Shown piece by piece: positions 46,901-57,500 of a stretch of DNA of 64,000 nt. Position 1 is the first letter of the stretch, and each line of letters starts with the position of its first letter. The DNA is from Sorex araneus (lineage: Eukaryota; Chordata; Mammalia; Eulipotyphla; Soricidae). Under the pieces are notes generated by a model. It was not told the DNA's origin. It saw only the letters and a program-made list of their open reading frames with translations, and did not search any database. The stretch is taken from NCBI RefSeq assembly GCF_027595985.1, contig NC_073311.1, forward strand, positions 49,435,963-49,499,962, written 5' to 3'. The position numbers were made by a program, and so were the translations under genes.

Positions 46901-48110
46901 AAATAATGTAGTGCATGGAAATGTGCACCCAGGAAAGAATAGAAAAGCAGGAAAGAGCAAAGTATATGATGAATAGATGAAAGCTACAAATGTACAGCCT
47001 GAAAGCATGTAGATTAAAACAGTTTAGGGTCTTTTAGATGTAGAGAGCAATGTGGGTAAAAATAGAGTAAGAAATTCTCAGGACTTTATGGTTAATGGCT
47101 CCTTCTGATTGTCTATGTGAAATACCCCAGCCACCCTCTGCTCTTCATATGTATACTGAATGTTACTATGTTTACCAACTGTCCTTAATGTCTGTCAAAT
47201 TAAGTGGTGACTCATATGGTTATATTGGGTGGGATAGCAATATTATATTGAAAAAAATGATTGCTTACCAGATCACTGATGACTGCCAGGTGACCCTGAA
47301 GCCTGGGAAGTCTCTGGTTCCTTATTTGTCTCCTAATGTGTTTGCATTTTTCTCTATAACTAGCCCTGCTGGTTTGGGCTGTGGAGTCAGATTGGCAGAA
47401 TTCACATGTCAGGGGAAGTATCTGGAAGTCTGAGTTATGGCTGCTGAAAGAGGACTGTGGGGGAAGCTGAACGGGCCTGGAGGCAGATCCTTAAATTGGA
47501 AGAGGGATCCCACCTAATATTCAGGTGGAGAGAGATGATTTGGAATGGTATCTGTAGAATAAAGGATCTTTGAGGAGATCTCTAGGATAATGAGGGAAAT
47601 TTTCTAGGCCCGCATCACAGGTTTACAGAGGTCTGGGTTTTCACTAAGAGCCATAAAGTCTTGAATATTCAAGACCTCAGACTACTTTCCTTCTACTGGT
47701 GATAAAGTTGGAGAATGAAACTGGTGGCCAGAGTTCCAGTAAAGCATTATGTAACCTTGTCCCCAATTTTTTTTTCATTTCACAAACATAAAGAAGACAT
47801 ATTTATTGATGCACATATGTATAAATGCACACATTCATGTTTATTCATACATGGATACATATGTGATTACTTCTATAGATAAACAGATACATAGATGCTT
47901 TGAATTGTTTGTCTTATAAGGATTGGCAAGTAAATATGATTGCCAAAATTTTAACTCTGCTTATATCCTTTTAACTAACTCTTTGTTATATTATTATTAT
48001 TGATTTGGTTAATATTGACAAATGAGCCCAAACAAATATCTACATGACAGTTTAAGTTTGGGGAAATTTCTTCAAGAATGGCCCCAAGCATTTTGCGAGG
48101 TTTTGTTAAA
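46901..48110. other. unassigned non-coding DNA
   Basis: A 112-codon plus frame (47,095-47,433) has no recognised domain, no clear splice context and no family match from memory. I do not call it a gene. Confidence 0.45.
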
Positions 48111-48736
48111 GTTTTTTTTTTGTTGTTTTTTTGGTTTTTTTGTTTTTGTTTTTGTTTTTTTTTTTTGAGGGTACAGTTACGGATTTATACACATCTGTGC
48201 TTATGCTTCCCCCATACAAAGTTCGAGGCAGAGGAGAGGAGGAGGCAGGGGGGAGGAGGGCCGGGCGGGGCTCCTCAGGGCAGGCTGGCAATGTCTCTCT
48301 CGGGTGGGGGCCTGGTGGGCTTGGGGTCACTGTCGTTGGCTTTTCCTTCAAACATCATGACTGGCTTGAGCACTGCCGACCATTTCCCCAGCATCAGGTT
48401 CACGAAGTCCTGGTAGGAAATGGTGTCTCGGCCGCCGCCTGTCACCTCCGCCATCATCTTCTTCATCTCCAGGTGGGTGATGAAGAAGATCCATCATTCT
48501 TTTCAGAGACATCAGGTCAATCTCCATGTACTTCTCTTTGAAGGCCTCAAGCTTCTCAAGCTTCCTCATCCCTGTACTTCTGGTCACAGAGGAATTCCTG
48601 GTTGATCTCCGCCAGCCTCCAGTCCTGCCTCGCCTTGAGCAAGCTGAACACCTACCCTCCTTGGAATCTGCTGCGGTGCGCTGGGGCTGGGCGGTGTGTG
48701 GCTGCAGGTCTCGGGCCGAGAGTTGACAGCCGCTCC
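48111..48736 (-). pseudogene. AIF1L: AIF1L processed pseudogene with LINE-1 tail
   Basis: AIF1L is an EF-hand, actin-associated protein related to allograft inflammatory factor 1. The minus strand encodes, in three different frames, its characteristic text: FQGG, then LLKAR and [13 protein letters not shown] (48,660-48,560), [16 protein letters not shown] (48,545-48,490), and MMAEVTGG...[19 protein letters not shown] and [12 protein letters not shown] ending in a TGA at 48,275-48,277. Exons are joined without introns. A TAG lies after FQGG, part of the EF-hand region is missing and frames shift. Downstream are ~47 GC-rich bases, then a LINE-1 3' tail (48,167-48,227) and poly(A) (48,111-48,166). 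AIF1L rather than AIF1 is chosen from the C-terminus. Confidence 0.9.
48167..48227 (-). mobile_element. LINE-1 3'-tail segment within the retrocopy
   Basis: On the minus strand CTCGAACTTTGTATGGGGG...TAACTGTACCCTC matches the terminal bases of the LINE-1 at 41,235-41,308 and then goes directly to poly(A). Upstream of CTCGAAC the match to LINE-1 stops. Confidence 0.9.
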
Positions 48737-48809
48737 TATAACCTTTTTGTATTTTACTATAGAGCAATGTTCTTTGGTTAAACACAGAAAGACCATTAAT
48801 GTCATGCTC

Positions 48810-48920
48810 CTAATATTTGGCAGTTGATTGAGGCTGAAATATATCTACTCCTGGGCATAGTTATTTGGTCATAACTACTTGACTCAGGCTTCAATTTCTG
48901 TAGTTCCTAACACCCCAAAA
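48810..48920 (+). mobile_element. possible LTR-B fragment
   Basis: 'tactcctgggcatagttat', 'ggcttcaatttctgtagttcctaacaccccaaaa' resemble the start-side part of LTR-B (CTTCCTAGCACCCCCAAAA at 3,653-3,671). Confidence 0.4.
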
Positions 48921-49131
48921 TGAATAATAGACTCCCCAAAAGGGAGGTTCCGCCCTGGGACTGGAATGGACCCAGGACGAACGAAAAAACTACCCAGCAT
49001 CAAAATGGGACATTCTAGAAAGCATAAATGCATGGTCTTGATGCAAACTGTTACAACCTAAGTGACAGGACTCCCCTGGGGAAGGACAAACTGAACGAGC
49101 CTGAGGACTTAGTCTAGGATTTGCGGTAAAA

Positions 49132-49206
49132 GACTTGCTTGCTCTCAGAGCCCAGACAACTAAGTGTTAAAAGCCTTGCTTGCTCTCAGCCCAGAGAACT
49201 AAGTGT
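49132..49206. repeat. ~40-bp imperfect tandem duplication
   Basis: Two copies of CTTGCTTGCTCTCAG(AG)CCCAGA(C/G)AACTAAGTGTT. Confidence 0.9.
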
Positions 49207-49565
49207 TGGGATCTTTGTCTCTTACTGTATTTATCCAAACAACTGCAGGTATTGATAATTAATACAATTAGAAGGAAAAATAAAAGCAATGTAGATGTCC
49301 CTGGGAGACAGTGTCTTCTTGAGTTGATCTTCTCCAAGAGAATTTCCTCAGCCAAATGTTTATCTCTGTGAATGACCAATCACACCTGTCCTTACCTCAA
49401 CCTCCCTCCAGATGTTCTGCAAGTATGCTGCCAGCTCTGCATTAAATGGGCCATTTTCACCATCAGACTGGGTCCCCAGCTTCCCTGTCTCTCTGTGTCT
49501 CTGTTGGGGAGCCCTGGGGAGGTGGGAAAGAAGGGAGGTTGGGAGGCGGCTCATGGCCACCAAGT

Positions 49566-49566
<1 letters not shown>

Positions 49567-49634
<68 letters not shown>
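49567..49634 (+). repeat. (CA)n microsatellite
   Basis: About 34 CA units with one CG interruption. Thr-His and Cys-Val frames are artefacts. Confidence 0.98.
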
Positions 49635-49637
<3 letters not shown>

Positions 49638-49712
49638 CCAGCAACAGCAGCAGCCCCTGAGGATTACTTTGTGAATTTACACTCTAACATTGTAGAGTGG
49701 GAGGGGTTGGGA

Positions 49713-49862
49713 GTGGGCACACTTGGTGATACACAAGGGAGACTCCTAGCTCGGGTCTCAGGAATCACTTCAGATGGTGCTGGGGGTCCATATGTGATGT
49801 CAGGGATTGAATTTTCGATGAGCGAGGTAAATTCCCTACCTACAGCACTATCTCTCCAGTCG
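49713..49862 (-). mobile_element. diverged SINE-1
   Basis: Reversed: GGGCACACTTGGTGATACAC ... GGTCCATATGTGATGTCAGG ... GCACTATCTCTCCAGTC. Confidence 0.85.
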
Positions 49863-50099
49863 TCCAACGTTGTATATGATGTCAAACCAGGTTCAGTCAC
49901 AGATGGAGGGAAAGGAATGAATAATAGACTCTCTGAGAATGATTCGCGTAGAGCAGAGTGGTTTCTAGAGGAGCCTCAAATTGAGTCCTTTTGAAAGTGC
50001 TTTAAAGACCATTCTAAACCTTCGTTTTGAAAAATTCCACACTAGACTTAAGAAATAAAAAAAAAGAAGAAATGAGATAACAATTAAAAGTCACATTTT

Positions 50100-50200
50100 G
50101 TGGACAGAAGGTACTTTGTCCTTCATTAATTTGCTCCTTTTGGGTCTTTGTCTGAAACCTTTATACTTACTACTACTTGACATTGCCACGTCTCTTGTAC
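50100..50200 (+). repeat. copy of sequence also at 51,487-51,545
   Basis: TTTGTCTGAAACCTTTATACTTACTACTACT...GCCACGTCTCTTGT at 50,146-50,200 recurs with few changes at 51,490-51,543. The later copy leads into the envelope relic. Confidence 0.85.
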
Positions 50201-50229
50201 CCAGTGAATGAAGACTGTACCCCTTCAAA

Positions 50230-50870
50230 TGGAGATATGAATGTTGCCGACAACCTGGAGAGGCACAATAGGAGCTCGATGCAAAATGAACTGGTCCCTA
50301 TCATGATCTATTGATAATGCAATTCTTTGTAGACTGGCAGGCAACAAACCATGTATACACCACTCAGACTCCACTGTCCAAGGAAGAGACTTGGAGTTCT
50401 CTATTTGTAGAATGGCTGAGGAATGGATGATCTCACTTATTTGTGATACATAGAAAAACTGAATGAGGGAATGCAGTGCAATGTATTAAAGGGGATCCCT
50501 AGAACACTCTTGGCCCCAGAGTCTAGGGAGGAGAACAGAGAAGGAAAGAAATTTAGGGGGAAAAGAGAAGACAGACAGGAAACAATGGCGGATAGGGATC
50601 AAGAGGACCTACATTGCTGGTATAGAGGAAAGAAATAGCTAAATATCCAAATAACAGAGTCCACAAACATGAGACCCAAACTTCAACAACTAAACTTGTT
50701 GAATGTGCTTGCAGAAGAGGCCAAGTGGGGTGGTAGGGTGGGAAGGAATCTGGAAACACTGATGAAGGAAAGTTGACACTGGTGGTGGGATTGGTGCTGG
50801 AATATGTGTCTAAAATTCAACTGTGAATAGTTTTGTAATACATTGTTATTTATGTATTTGACTTTATTTA
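50230..50870 (+). mobile_element. LINE-1 3' end (sense)
   Basis: 'gaatggatgatctcacttatttgtgatacatag', the G-rich middle '...gacactggtggtgggattggtgctgg' and 'gttttgtaatacattgtta' are the sense-strand 3' UTR layout of LINE-1. Confidence 0.7.
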
Positions 50871-51180
50871 AACACGGCAGTTTTCAAGGCTGTTCATAAC
50901 ACAACTTTTTCCAGCATTCAATGTTTCAACATCAATCCCATGACCAATGGGACCTTCCCTCCACCTTTACTCCCAGTTTTCTACCCACACCCCTAGTCTG
51001 ATCCCTCAGTAGGCACAAAATAGTTTGTTTTTATGTTTCTTGTTACAACCAAATGGCCAAATGAAATGATAAAAAATATCACAGTTTAGGAAAATTTGTG
51101 AAATCTCACAATGGAGTCATTAGTCATTAACATACGACCCTCCGTGTTTCCTTGAACCTAGTAAATTTCAGTATCAATTA
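50871..51180 (-). mobile_element. LINE 3' UTR-type fragment (antisense)
   Basis: 'atgtttcttgttacaaccaaatggccaaatgaaatgat' and the CCCAGTTTTCTACCC block follow 1,440-1,560 in order. It lies tail-to-tail with the preceding sense fragment. Confidence 0.6.
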
Positions 51181-51486
51181 AAAAATTGAAAATGCAAAAG
51201 CTATCTCATGGATCCATCTTCAGTGGAGATGCATTATTGCTTACTATAAAGCAATAATGAAACACTATGAGCATACAATTGTTCATAAAATATCACAGAC
51301 ATAGGACAATGTTAACTGGCATCTTAATAATTTTTTTCCTCTTTACCCTGCACATGAAACAAGATACTGGACTAGCTCTCTACTAGTATTCACCATCATA
51401 AATCATGATGTACCAGATGGAAATGAATATTTCTTTTTGGTAGATTCATTTCCTTGGAGGCAAGTAGAAGTCCACCTATATGTACT

Positions 51487-52075
51487 TAGGGATTTGTCTG
51501 AAACCTTTATACTTACTACTACTGACATGGCCATGTCTCTTGTTAACCTACAGAAATCTTTAGACTCACTGGCTTAAGTAGTGCTGGCTAACAGATGCCC
51601 TTATACTTGATCATAGAGAACGAGGGGTTTGTGTAACTACTAACTCCTCCTGCTGTCCCAATATAAACAGTTCCATATACACAGTTGCTCTTAGTTGGAA
51701 ACCAATGTCATTAAGGTTAGTTAATAAGCAGATAGTTGCAATGAATCCTGGATCAACACCACCACTCTTGACAGATGGAGAGGGCAGGTTCTCAAACATA
51801 GCATTCTGGATACCAGCTGGGGCTGGGTACACACTAGAAAATATTTTTATTTTCCCCACTTTTGATCGTGGGGACCTTAATATGTCTAGTTTCCTGACTG
51901 GATATAGTCTCATCATATTTGCAGGGAATAAAGTATGAGAGACAATGAAATCTCCTGGAAAATAGCTTCCCCTTCTGCAGGATTCCCCACAGAAAGGTGC
52001 AAGTTCTTTCTCCCACCATGTTAACTTCTTCCACTCCAAGTTCCCTAGCTGACCCTGTCCAGCAAAAAGCAGCCT
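51487..52075 (+). pseudogene. retroviral envelope (TM) relic
   Basis: The plus strand encodes, with stops and a frame change, a stretch laid out like retroviral transmembrane envelope protein: a leucine/asparagine-rich segment around 51,549-51,600 and then a Cys-X6-Cys-Cys motif at 51,630-51,656, the SU-TM linkage motif of gamma- and deltaretrovirus-type envelopes. The following open frame 51,705-51,938 probably continues the ectodomain. Envelope proteins mediate entry; this one is interrupted and non-functional. The opposite 142-codon frame (51,611-52,039) is its shadow. No LTR of this element is identified nearby. Confidence 0.6.
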
Positions 52076-52202
52076 GGCTGAATTTCACACCACAATTTCC
52101 ATAGAAAAGGAAGGAGATATGACAGTGGGGAGCTGTAAGTGCACAAGTACTAAAGACTTTGTTCTCTTCCACACAAATGAAATGCAAATTTTTTGTTTGC
52201 AT

Positions 52203-52322
52203 TTTTTGGCTGTACTTTGCAGTGCCTGGGGCTTACTCCTGGCTCTGCACTCAGGAATCACTCCTGGTTGTGCTTGGGGAACCATATAGGATGTCGGGGA
52301 TTGAACCTGGGTTGGCAGTGTG
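52203..52322 (-). mobile_element. SINE-1, head truncated
   Basis: Reversed: TTTTTGGCTGTACTTTGCAG ... CACTCCTGGTTGTGCTTGGG ... TTGAACCTGGGTTGGCAG, after which the match stops before the usual tRNA-like head. Confidence 0.88.
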
Positions 52323-52369
52323 AACCTGAGTGGGAACGTGACCTGACCACTGAACGCATGTGGTGAGGG

Positions 52370-52850
52370 CCCACACATTTGTGAGCACACACAGCACAAT
52401 TTACAAGAGCCAGGATATGGAAGCAACCCAAATATCCAACCACAAATGAGTAGATAAAGAATTTGTAGTACCTATCCACAATGGAATATTATGGGCAATA
52501 AGAGAAACTGAACTTTTGCCTTTTGATACATCTAGATGGAGCTAGAACAGGTCATGTTAAGCAAAACAGCCAGAGGTAGAAGACAAACACCAGATGGTCT
52601 TATTTATATGCAACAGGTGAAGAAACAAATGGAAGTGATAGACAGTACATAAAGACAACAACCTTTTGAACTTTTAATTTAGAATGCGGTAGAGCCCAGG
52701 GAGAGGAGGAAGAGGAGGACTACAAATGGCATTAGGCCATGGTGGAAGGTCCAGGGAACTCTGGTGGCGCTGGAGCAGAGGTAATTCTGCACACCACTAC
52801 TGTGATTTAAATACCATGGCGCCTCAACTAAAAATAAAACACAAATTATT
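52370..52850 (+). mobile_element. LINE-1 ORF2 C-terminus and 3' UTR (sense)
   Basis: 'gatatggaagcaacccaaatatccaac', 'caatggaatattatgggcaataag' and 'ttttgatacatctagatggagctagaac' are typical LINE-1 ORF2-end text. A G-rich stretch and '...ctaaaaataaaacac' follow. Confidence 0.8.
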
Positions 52851-53235
52851 GTCTTCAAAATGTCATCTGCTTTGCATTATCACCATCTGTTAAAACATTT
52901 TTTCCAGAGGTTAAAAGAATCCACCAACACCCCCTGCACCTTAATCCCCAAAGCCACTGATCTGAGACCAATGTCTGTAGTTCCTGAGTTGATGATACAT
53001 ACTAAAGCTGCATGCCATGCCCACTAGACAAACACCATTGTAAGCAGATCTTCAGCTGAAATCCCATTGTCCAAAGAAAACAACAAGAAAATCTCATAGA
53101 AATAAGCAGACCCCTATAGAGATAAGACCCTGTCTACCTTATCAGACCAGAGATGCTTCAGCTGAACTCCCCCTATTCTTCTGGAAATGGATCAATTTTC
53201 TGACCAGATTTTCTGGCCCAGTTCCAGCAACATCT
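52851..53235. other. unassigned non-coding DNA
   Basis: No recognised feature. Confidence 0.5.
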
Positions 53236-53237
53236 CC

Positions 53238-53300
53238 CTACCCCCACCCCTACCCCCACCCCTACCCCCACCCCAACCCGACCCCAACCCCAACCCTCCT
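53238..53300. repeat. C-rich (CCCCTA/CCCCAA)n repeat
   Basis: Alternating ACCCCTACCCCC and ACCCCAACCC units, at least eight C-runs of three or more. The minus strand has matching G-runs and could fold as a G-quadruplex. Confidence 0.93.
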
Positions 53301-53785
53301 CTCACTTTCCCCTTCTGGGAGGCAAAGCGTTTCTGAGAGCAACTGGAAAGGGAAAGATCTGCTGTCCTAGTTAGAGGGATTCCATTTTCTGTTCTGAGAA
53401 ATGAATTTCATCAAGCAAGTATGAGATCAAACTCTGAGTAGGGTGTTGGCCCGTCAGGCTAGAGGCCGGATGGACTTTGCACCCTCCACCTAGACAGAAG
53501 TCTAGGCACTGGGCCAGCAGGGCGAGGGCAGGACACAGCTGCAAAATGCTGTGCTGTCTCTGCAGGCTGCCTGGAGGGTGCTGAGGGTCCTGCAGCCCTG
53601 AGACCTGCTGTCTGGACCCCTCCTATTCATCAGAGCAGCTAGTAATTGTGAAAGAGGAACCGGTAAACCAGGAAGAGGAAGATCCTTGTCAGGGGCTGCC
53701 CAAAACCTTCCAGCTCGTGTTTGACCCCAGCCCCTCCCTTAATCTGATGGATTTTGTCCTGACCATGGGCACCTTTTTTTTTTTC
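53301..53785. other. unassigned non-coding DNA
   Basis: Moderately GC-rich, no recognised feature. Confidence 0.5.
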
Positions 53786-53789
53786 TTGG

Positions 53790-53975
53790 CAAATACGTGA
53801 TTGGAAGCACCTCAGAGAGGGAGAGTTCAGGACTCAAGGTACTTGCCTCGCACATGCCACTCATAGACCCCCTTAGTGATGCCCAAGAAAGAACTAGGAG
53901 CAGCCCCATAGTCAAGGGCACCGGGAGTGTGGCTTCCTTCCCGAAACCCTCACCCCCCAAACACACACACACACA
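53790..53975 (+). mobile_element. ancient SINE-1 relic with CA tail
   Basis: Order of landmarks '...aggtacttgcctcgcacatgcc', 'gtgatgcccaagaaagaactaggagcagcccca', '...gagtgtggc', ending in a short CA repeat. Confidence 0.45.
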
Positions 53976-54198
53976 GAAGCCCTAAAACAGGGAAAGGCCA
54001 TCCCAGAGAACAGGGCTGTGCCTTTAAAGCACCATCGTCTCCCCGTATCCCCACACCTGTGCCCCCACTCAAACCGTTGGCTTTCCCTGGGATGGGAATC
54101 TATGATCTCCATAAACCTTTAAACAGCATTTCCCAAAACTGGCGGGGTACAGTTGGAGCAGGTGTTCTGTGTTTGTTCAGTGAAGGAAGACAGATTTC

Positions 54199-54345
54199 CA
54201 GGGGCCAGAGAGATATTACAGTGAGGCAAAACTATTGTATCAAACTGGCACAGGTTCGATATCACACACGGTCCCAAGGCCCACCAGGAATTATCCCAGA
54301 GCATAGCCAGGTGTTCACAGAAACAAAATCAAAAATTGTCTGTGA
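54199..54345 (+). mobile_element. diverged SINE-1
   Basis: GGGGCCAGAGAGATATTACAG ... CAGGTTCGATATCACACACGG ... AGAGCATAGCCAGGTGTTCAC and an A-rich end. Confidence 0.8.
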
Positions 54346-54360
54346 GATCAGAAGCATTTG

Positions 54361-54437
54361 GTGGTCTGAGTGATAGTAAGTGATAGTATAGCAAGTAAGA
54401 CACCTCTGCCGGCACATTCCTTGAATGTGATCCTGGC
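54361..54437 (+). mobile_element. SINE-1, 5' half (split by LTR-B)
   Basis: TGGTCTGAGTGATAGTAAGT ... GTGATCCTGGC. The remaining half resumes at 55,485 (CTGGCAACCCATATGGTTCC), with CTGGC present on both sides of the LTR. Confidence 0.85.
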
Positions 54438-55484
54438 TGTAAAAAACTAAAAAACGCCGAGGGGGCGCGTGCACTCGCGGGCTCTCCAGGCGGCTCTGTC
54501 TCACCACCCGCGTTCGGTGCTCTGGAACCACAGTGTGTGGACTGGATCGGGACGGCCGGTGGTCAAGGACAGGCGAAGGAAGAACGAGGATCAAACTGGT
54601 TGCTGATTAGTTACCGTTTATTCAATCTTCAAACTTTCTCGTCTCCCGCACTCCCAGCTCCGGCCTCTCTCTGGATCTACTGCTCAACTCCTGCCTCTCT
54701 CTGGCTTCTCTCTCTCCTCCTCTTGTCTCTCCCACCTTGCCCTCTAGGCTACAACCAGCCAGGTAGCCAAATCAACATAAGAAAGCCCTTCCTGAGGGCA
54801 GGGCACTCCAAAGCCCTTCCTTCCTCACTCTTAAGGTTTTTTTCTTTTCCTTAGTCCAGGAACTTATTAACATCTCAATACTAGTTATTTTTGTATGGAC
54901 ATAGCAAGGGATACATTGAGGCTTGCAAGGCAGCTCTCCTGGCAACATCTTGCCACAGGCTCAGACCACAGCACTCAGGCCAGATTAATCATTCCTCACC
55001 CTAGCAGGGTCCAAATCTAGTATCACTGTTTGGATCATGACAGCATTTGTCCATGATCAAGCTCTTAACTTATAGTTAAGCATTAGGCACTTTGGCCAGG
55101 CCCATCTCGATGCCAGGGTAGCACACAACTCACCGCTTGCCCTGGGTCCTTCTTGTCCCACGTCGGGACCGTGCTTTGGGGGTGCTAGGAAGTAAGGGCA
55201 GCTGAGGCTTAGGTCAAGAGAACAGATGCCCTGGAGGAAAATATCATGTAGAGTCAAATGACTCCCAGGTTACAAAAGCATAACATTTGTTAAGTCTTCC
55301 TGTGTCCATACAAAAAGGACTTGCTCTGAATAAACTATGCAAAGGACTCAAGGAGAAGAGAAAAACATTATTTACAAGTCAACAGAACGCTAAGAAAGAA
55401 GCTACAAATAAACAAAGAGGAATAGGAGCACTGTAACGGGAGTAACCCAATAAACCTAAACTACTGAGGCTATGTTATCCTACA
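54438..55484 (-). mobile_element. solo LTR-B inserted in a SINE
   Basis: Termini on the plus strand are TGTAAAAAACTAAAAAACGC and ATGTTATCCTACA (TGTA...TACA). A 5-bp repeat CTGGC flanks it (54,433-54,437 and 55,485-55,489). It matches LTR-B at 3,370-4,117 in reverse (GAACACGGGCGGTGAGACAG / CTGTCTCACCACCCGCGTTC) but is about 300 bases longer in the middle. Confidence 0.9.
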
Positions 55485-55580
55485 CTGGCAACCCATATGG
55501 TTCCTAAATCTTCCAGGAGTGAACCTTGTGCATAGAGCCTGGAGTAAGCCCTGAGCATAGTTGGTTATGGAGGAAGGATG
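55485..55580 (+). mobile_element. SINE-1, 3' half
   Basis: CTGGCAACCCATATGGTTCC ... GGAGTAAGCCCTGAGCATAG completes the SINE begun at 54,361. Confidence 0.85.
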
Positions 55581-55990
55581 GAAGGAAGAAAGGAATGCTG
55601 TGAAAAGAAGATCTGTGAATGGCTTCAAGAGAGAGAAGGAGATTAGGTTGGCTGGAGAAGAATGACCTAGAGTTGAGAGTGACTTGGAGGCTGGATCACT
55701 CTCTTACTAGTCCCAGAATCTGCTGACCCACCCAGTCTGATATGGCAGCTCACTGCTGCCTGGGTACTGGCTGCCCTGCTCATGGCTCAAGGGCCAATGC
55801 AGACTGAGCTGCAACAAGGCCCAGGAGAACCTGCCTTTCGCCTGTCTCCCATGATTCAATTCAAAAGAAAGTGTCACTGCAGACTGCAGATGCGGAGCCA
55901 AGGAGAAGAAAAGGTATCTTTTAAAAGATATCTCGGGAGAAGGGATCACCAAGTAGAGGATATTGGGAGGAACCATGCGTGCTGAATATA
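55581..55990. other. unassigned non-coding DNA
   Basis: No recognised feature; two opposite frames at 55,707-55,985 show no family. Confidence 0.5.
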
Positions 55991-56262
55991 GACTATAGAC
56001 TGAACATGATGGCCTCTAATACCTCTATTGCAAACTACAAAATCCAAAAGGAGAGAGAACAAAAGGGAATGCCCTGCCACAGAGGCAGGGTAGGGTGGTG
56101 GGGGATGGGGTAAGGGTGGTGGGAGGGATACTGGGAACATTGGTGGAGGAGAATGGGTGGAGGGATGGGCAAGCAATCACTGTATGTCTGAAATGCAAAC
56201 ATGAAAGCTAATAAGTTTGTAAATGTACCTCACAGTGATTCACTAATAAAAATTTTTTTTTA
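55991..56262 (+). mobile_element. LINE-1 3' UTR (sense)
   Basis: 'tgccctgccacagaggcaggg', the TGGTGGGGGATGGGG stretch, 'ggaacattggtggaggagaatggg' and 'gtacctcacagtgattcactaataaaaa' are the sense version of the tail at 41,220-41,420. Confidence 0.9.
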
Positions 56263-56279
56263 AAGATATAAATGATATA

Positions 56280-56366
56280 ATACCACTTCCTACTTAAAAC
56301 CCATTGGTGACTTACTGTATCATAGAATGAAAATCTTATGTCTCACAGTGATCTACAGTATCATAT
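56280..56366 (-). mobile_element. possible L2 fragment at the provirus insertion site
   Basis: 'cccattggtgacttactgta...gaatgaaaatc' before the provirus and 'ttcttaatccctatcattctgtgcctgtcctctcactctcaac' (63,450-63,492) after it read together like a reversed, diverged LINE-2 3' part. Confidence 0.4.
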
Positions 56367-57055
56367 TGATGTCGGTGGGCCCCACGGGTGACTTTCGTGA
56401 AGCGGGGAGGAGAAAGACGGTCACTTTCTCTCCAACCGCCTCAAACACCCGGGACCCAGGGTTACTGGGTTCTTGTCTCGCTCGCGGAAAAGAATTTCAG
56501 GAGTAGACAAGCAGTGAAGTAACAGATTTTATTTAGAGGTTTCTGAGGGAAGGAGGAAGGGATAAGTGGAAAGGGAAAACCAGTAGGAGTAACGCGCTCA
56601 AGAAAGAACGCGGGCTCCTCCAAGGATGGAGAGAGCTCTACATACATCCTAGCACTGGACACGAAAGCATGAAAGTACACATCTCAAGGGGGGAGATGCG
56701 GGCGACACATGTGCTCAGCCACATGGCACAAGCAGCACATGGGCTCAGGCAGCATATGCGCCCACTTCCTTTGTTCAAGGTGGCCTTTATAGGGTTTCTC
56801 CAACCTGCCCCCACGTGGGGGCTTCTTCCCAGGTAAAAGTCCGTTGCTAAGGAGGTTACCAGGGAGGTTGGGAGTGGTGATGGCCTTCTTTGGGGAACCT
56901 GGGGAGGGGTCTATTGTCCTCAGGGTCTGCTGATGGTTTCTTCCGGGTCTTTTGTTTTCTTGAATCTGCACATCTTAAGAGTCCCCTTCCCAGAGACTCT
57001 GTTAAATCTCAATTTTCATTGCCAAGGGCCTTTCCCTATCTACCTGCCTACATCA
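56367..57055 (-). repeat. provirus 3' LTR (LTR-A)
   Basis: 689 bp. On the minus strand: TATAAAG near 56,793-56,786, AATAAA at 56,533-56,528, then GCGAGCGAGACAAGAACCC in the R/U5 part, ending ACATCA. Identical to the 5' LTR apart from one base. Confidence 0.95.
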
Positions 57056-57066
57056 TATTCCCCCCT
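57056..57066 (-). promoter_or_regulatory. polypurine tract
   Basis: On the minus strand AGGGGGGAATA directly precedes the 3' LTR terminus TGATGT. It is the expected primer site for plus-strand DNA synthesis. Confidence 0.85.
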
Positions 57067-57500
57067 AGAGATTTCACCACCTTAAATCTTTAAGGGGAAA
57101 ATGGTCGGTGATCCATCTTCTGAAGCTGCTTCATGCTGACAGATGGGCGCAGACTCTGCCTATGTAAGGGGTGAAACCTCATGCTACCTTATGGGCCCCA
57201 GGCAATGACTTTGTTGGGTTCCTGAAGTTATCTGAAAGAAAAGATCAGATCAATTAGACTTAGGGATGGCACTTTGAAATGATTAGACCCTGGAGATGTG
57301 GAAGGTCCTTTTCTGACCTAGTAAGGACAAAATAGCTTGCTGTCTTAGGAAACATAAGAGTTAAAGCAACAGAAACCAAAGCAACGTAATGCCATACCCA
57401 TTTCTATTATAAATACAATGAAAAGAAATAACTGCTTCACCCATGGTTGATAGAAAATGACTTATGTCCAGATTTTTCTAGTGGCATAGAAACACCAAGC
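57067..57500. other. provirus, 3' non-coding part
   Basis: Minus-strand reading is closed in all frames. This is where the integrase C-terminus and envelope would be expected, and neither is recognised. Confidence 0.6.

Noticed and set aside
47095..47433. 112-codon plus-strand frame as a possible gene
   Set aside because: No recognised domain, no splice or promoter context, and length expected by chance in 64 kb.
51611..52039. 142-codon minus-strand frame
   Set aside because: It is opposite the envelope relic, whose plus-strand motif is more convincing.
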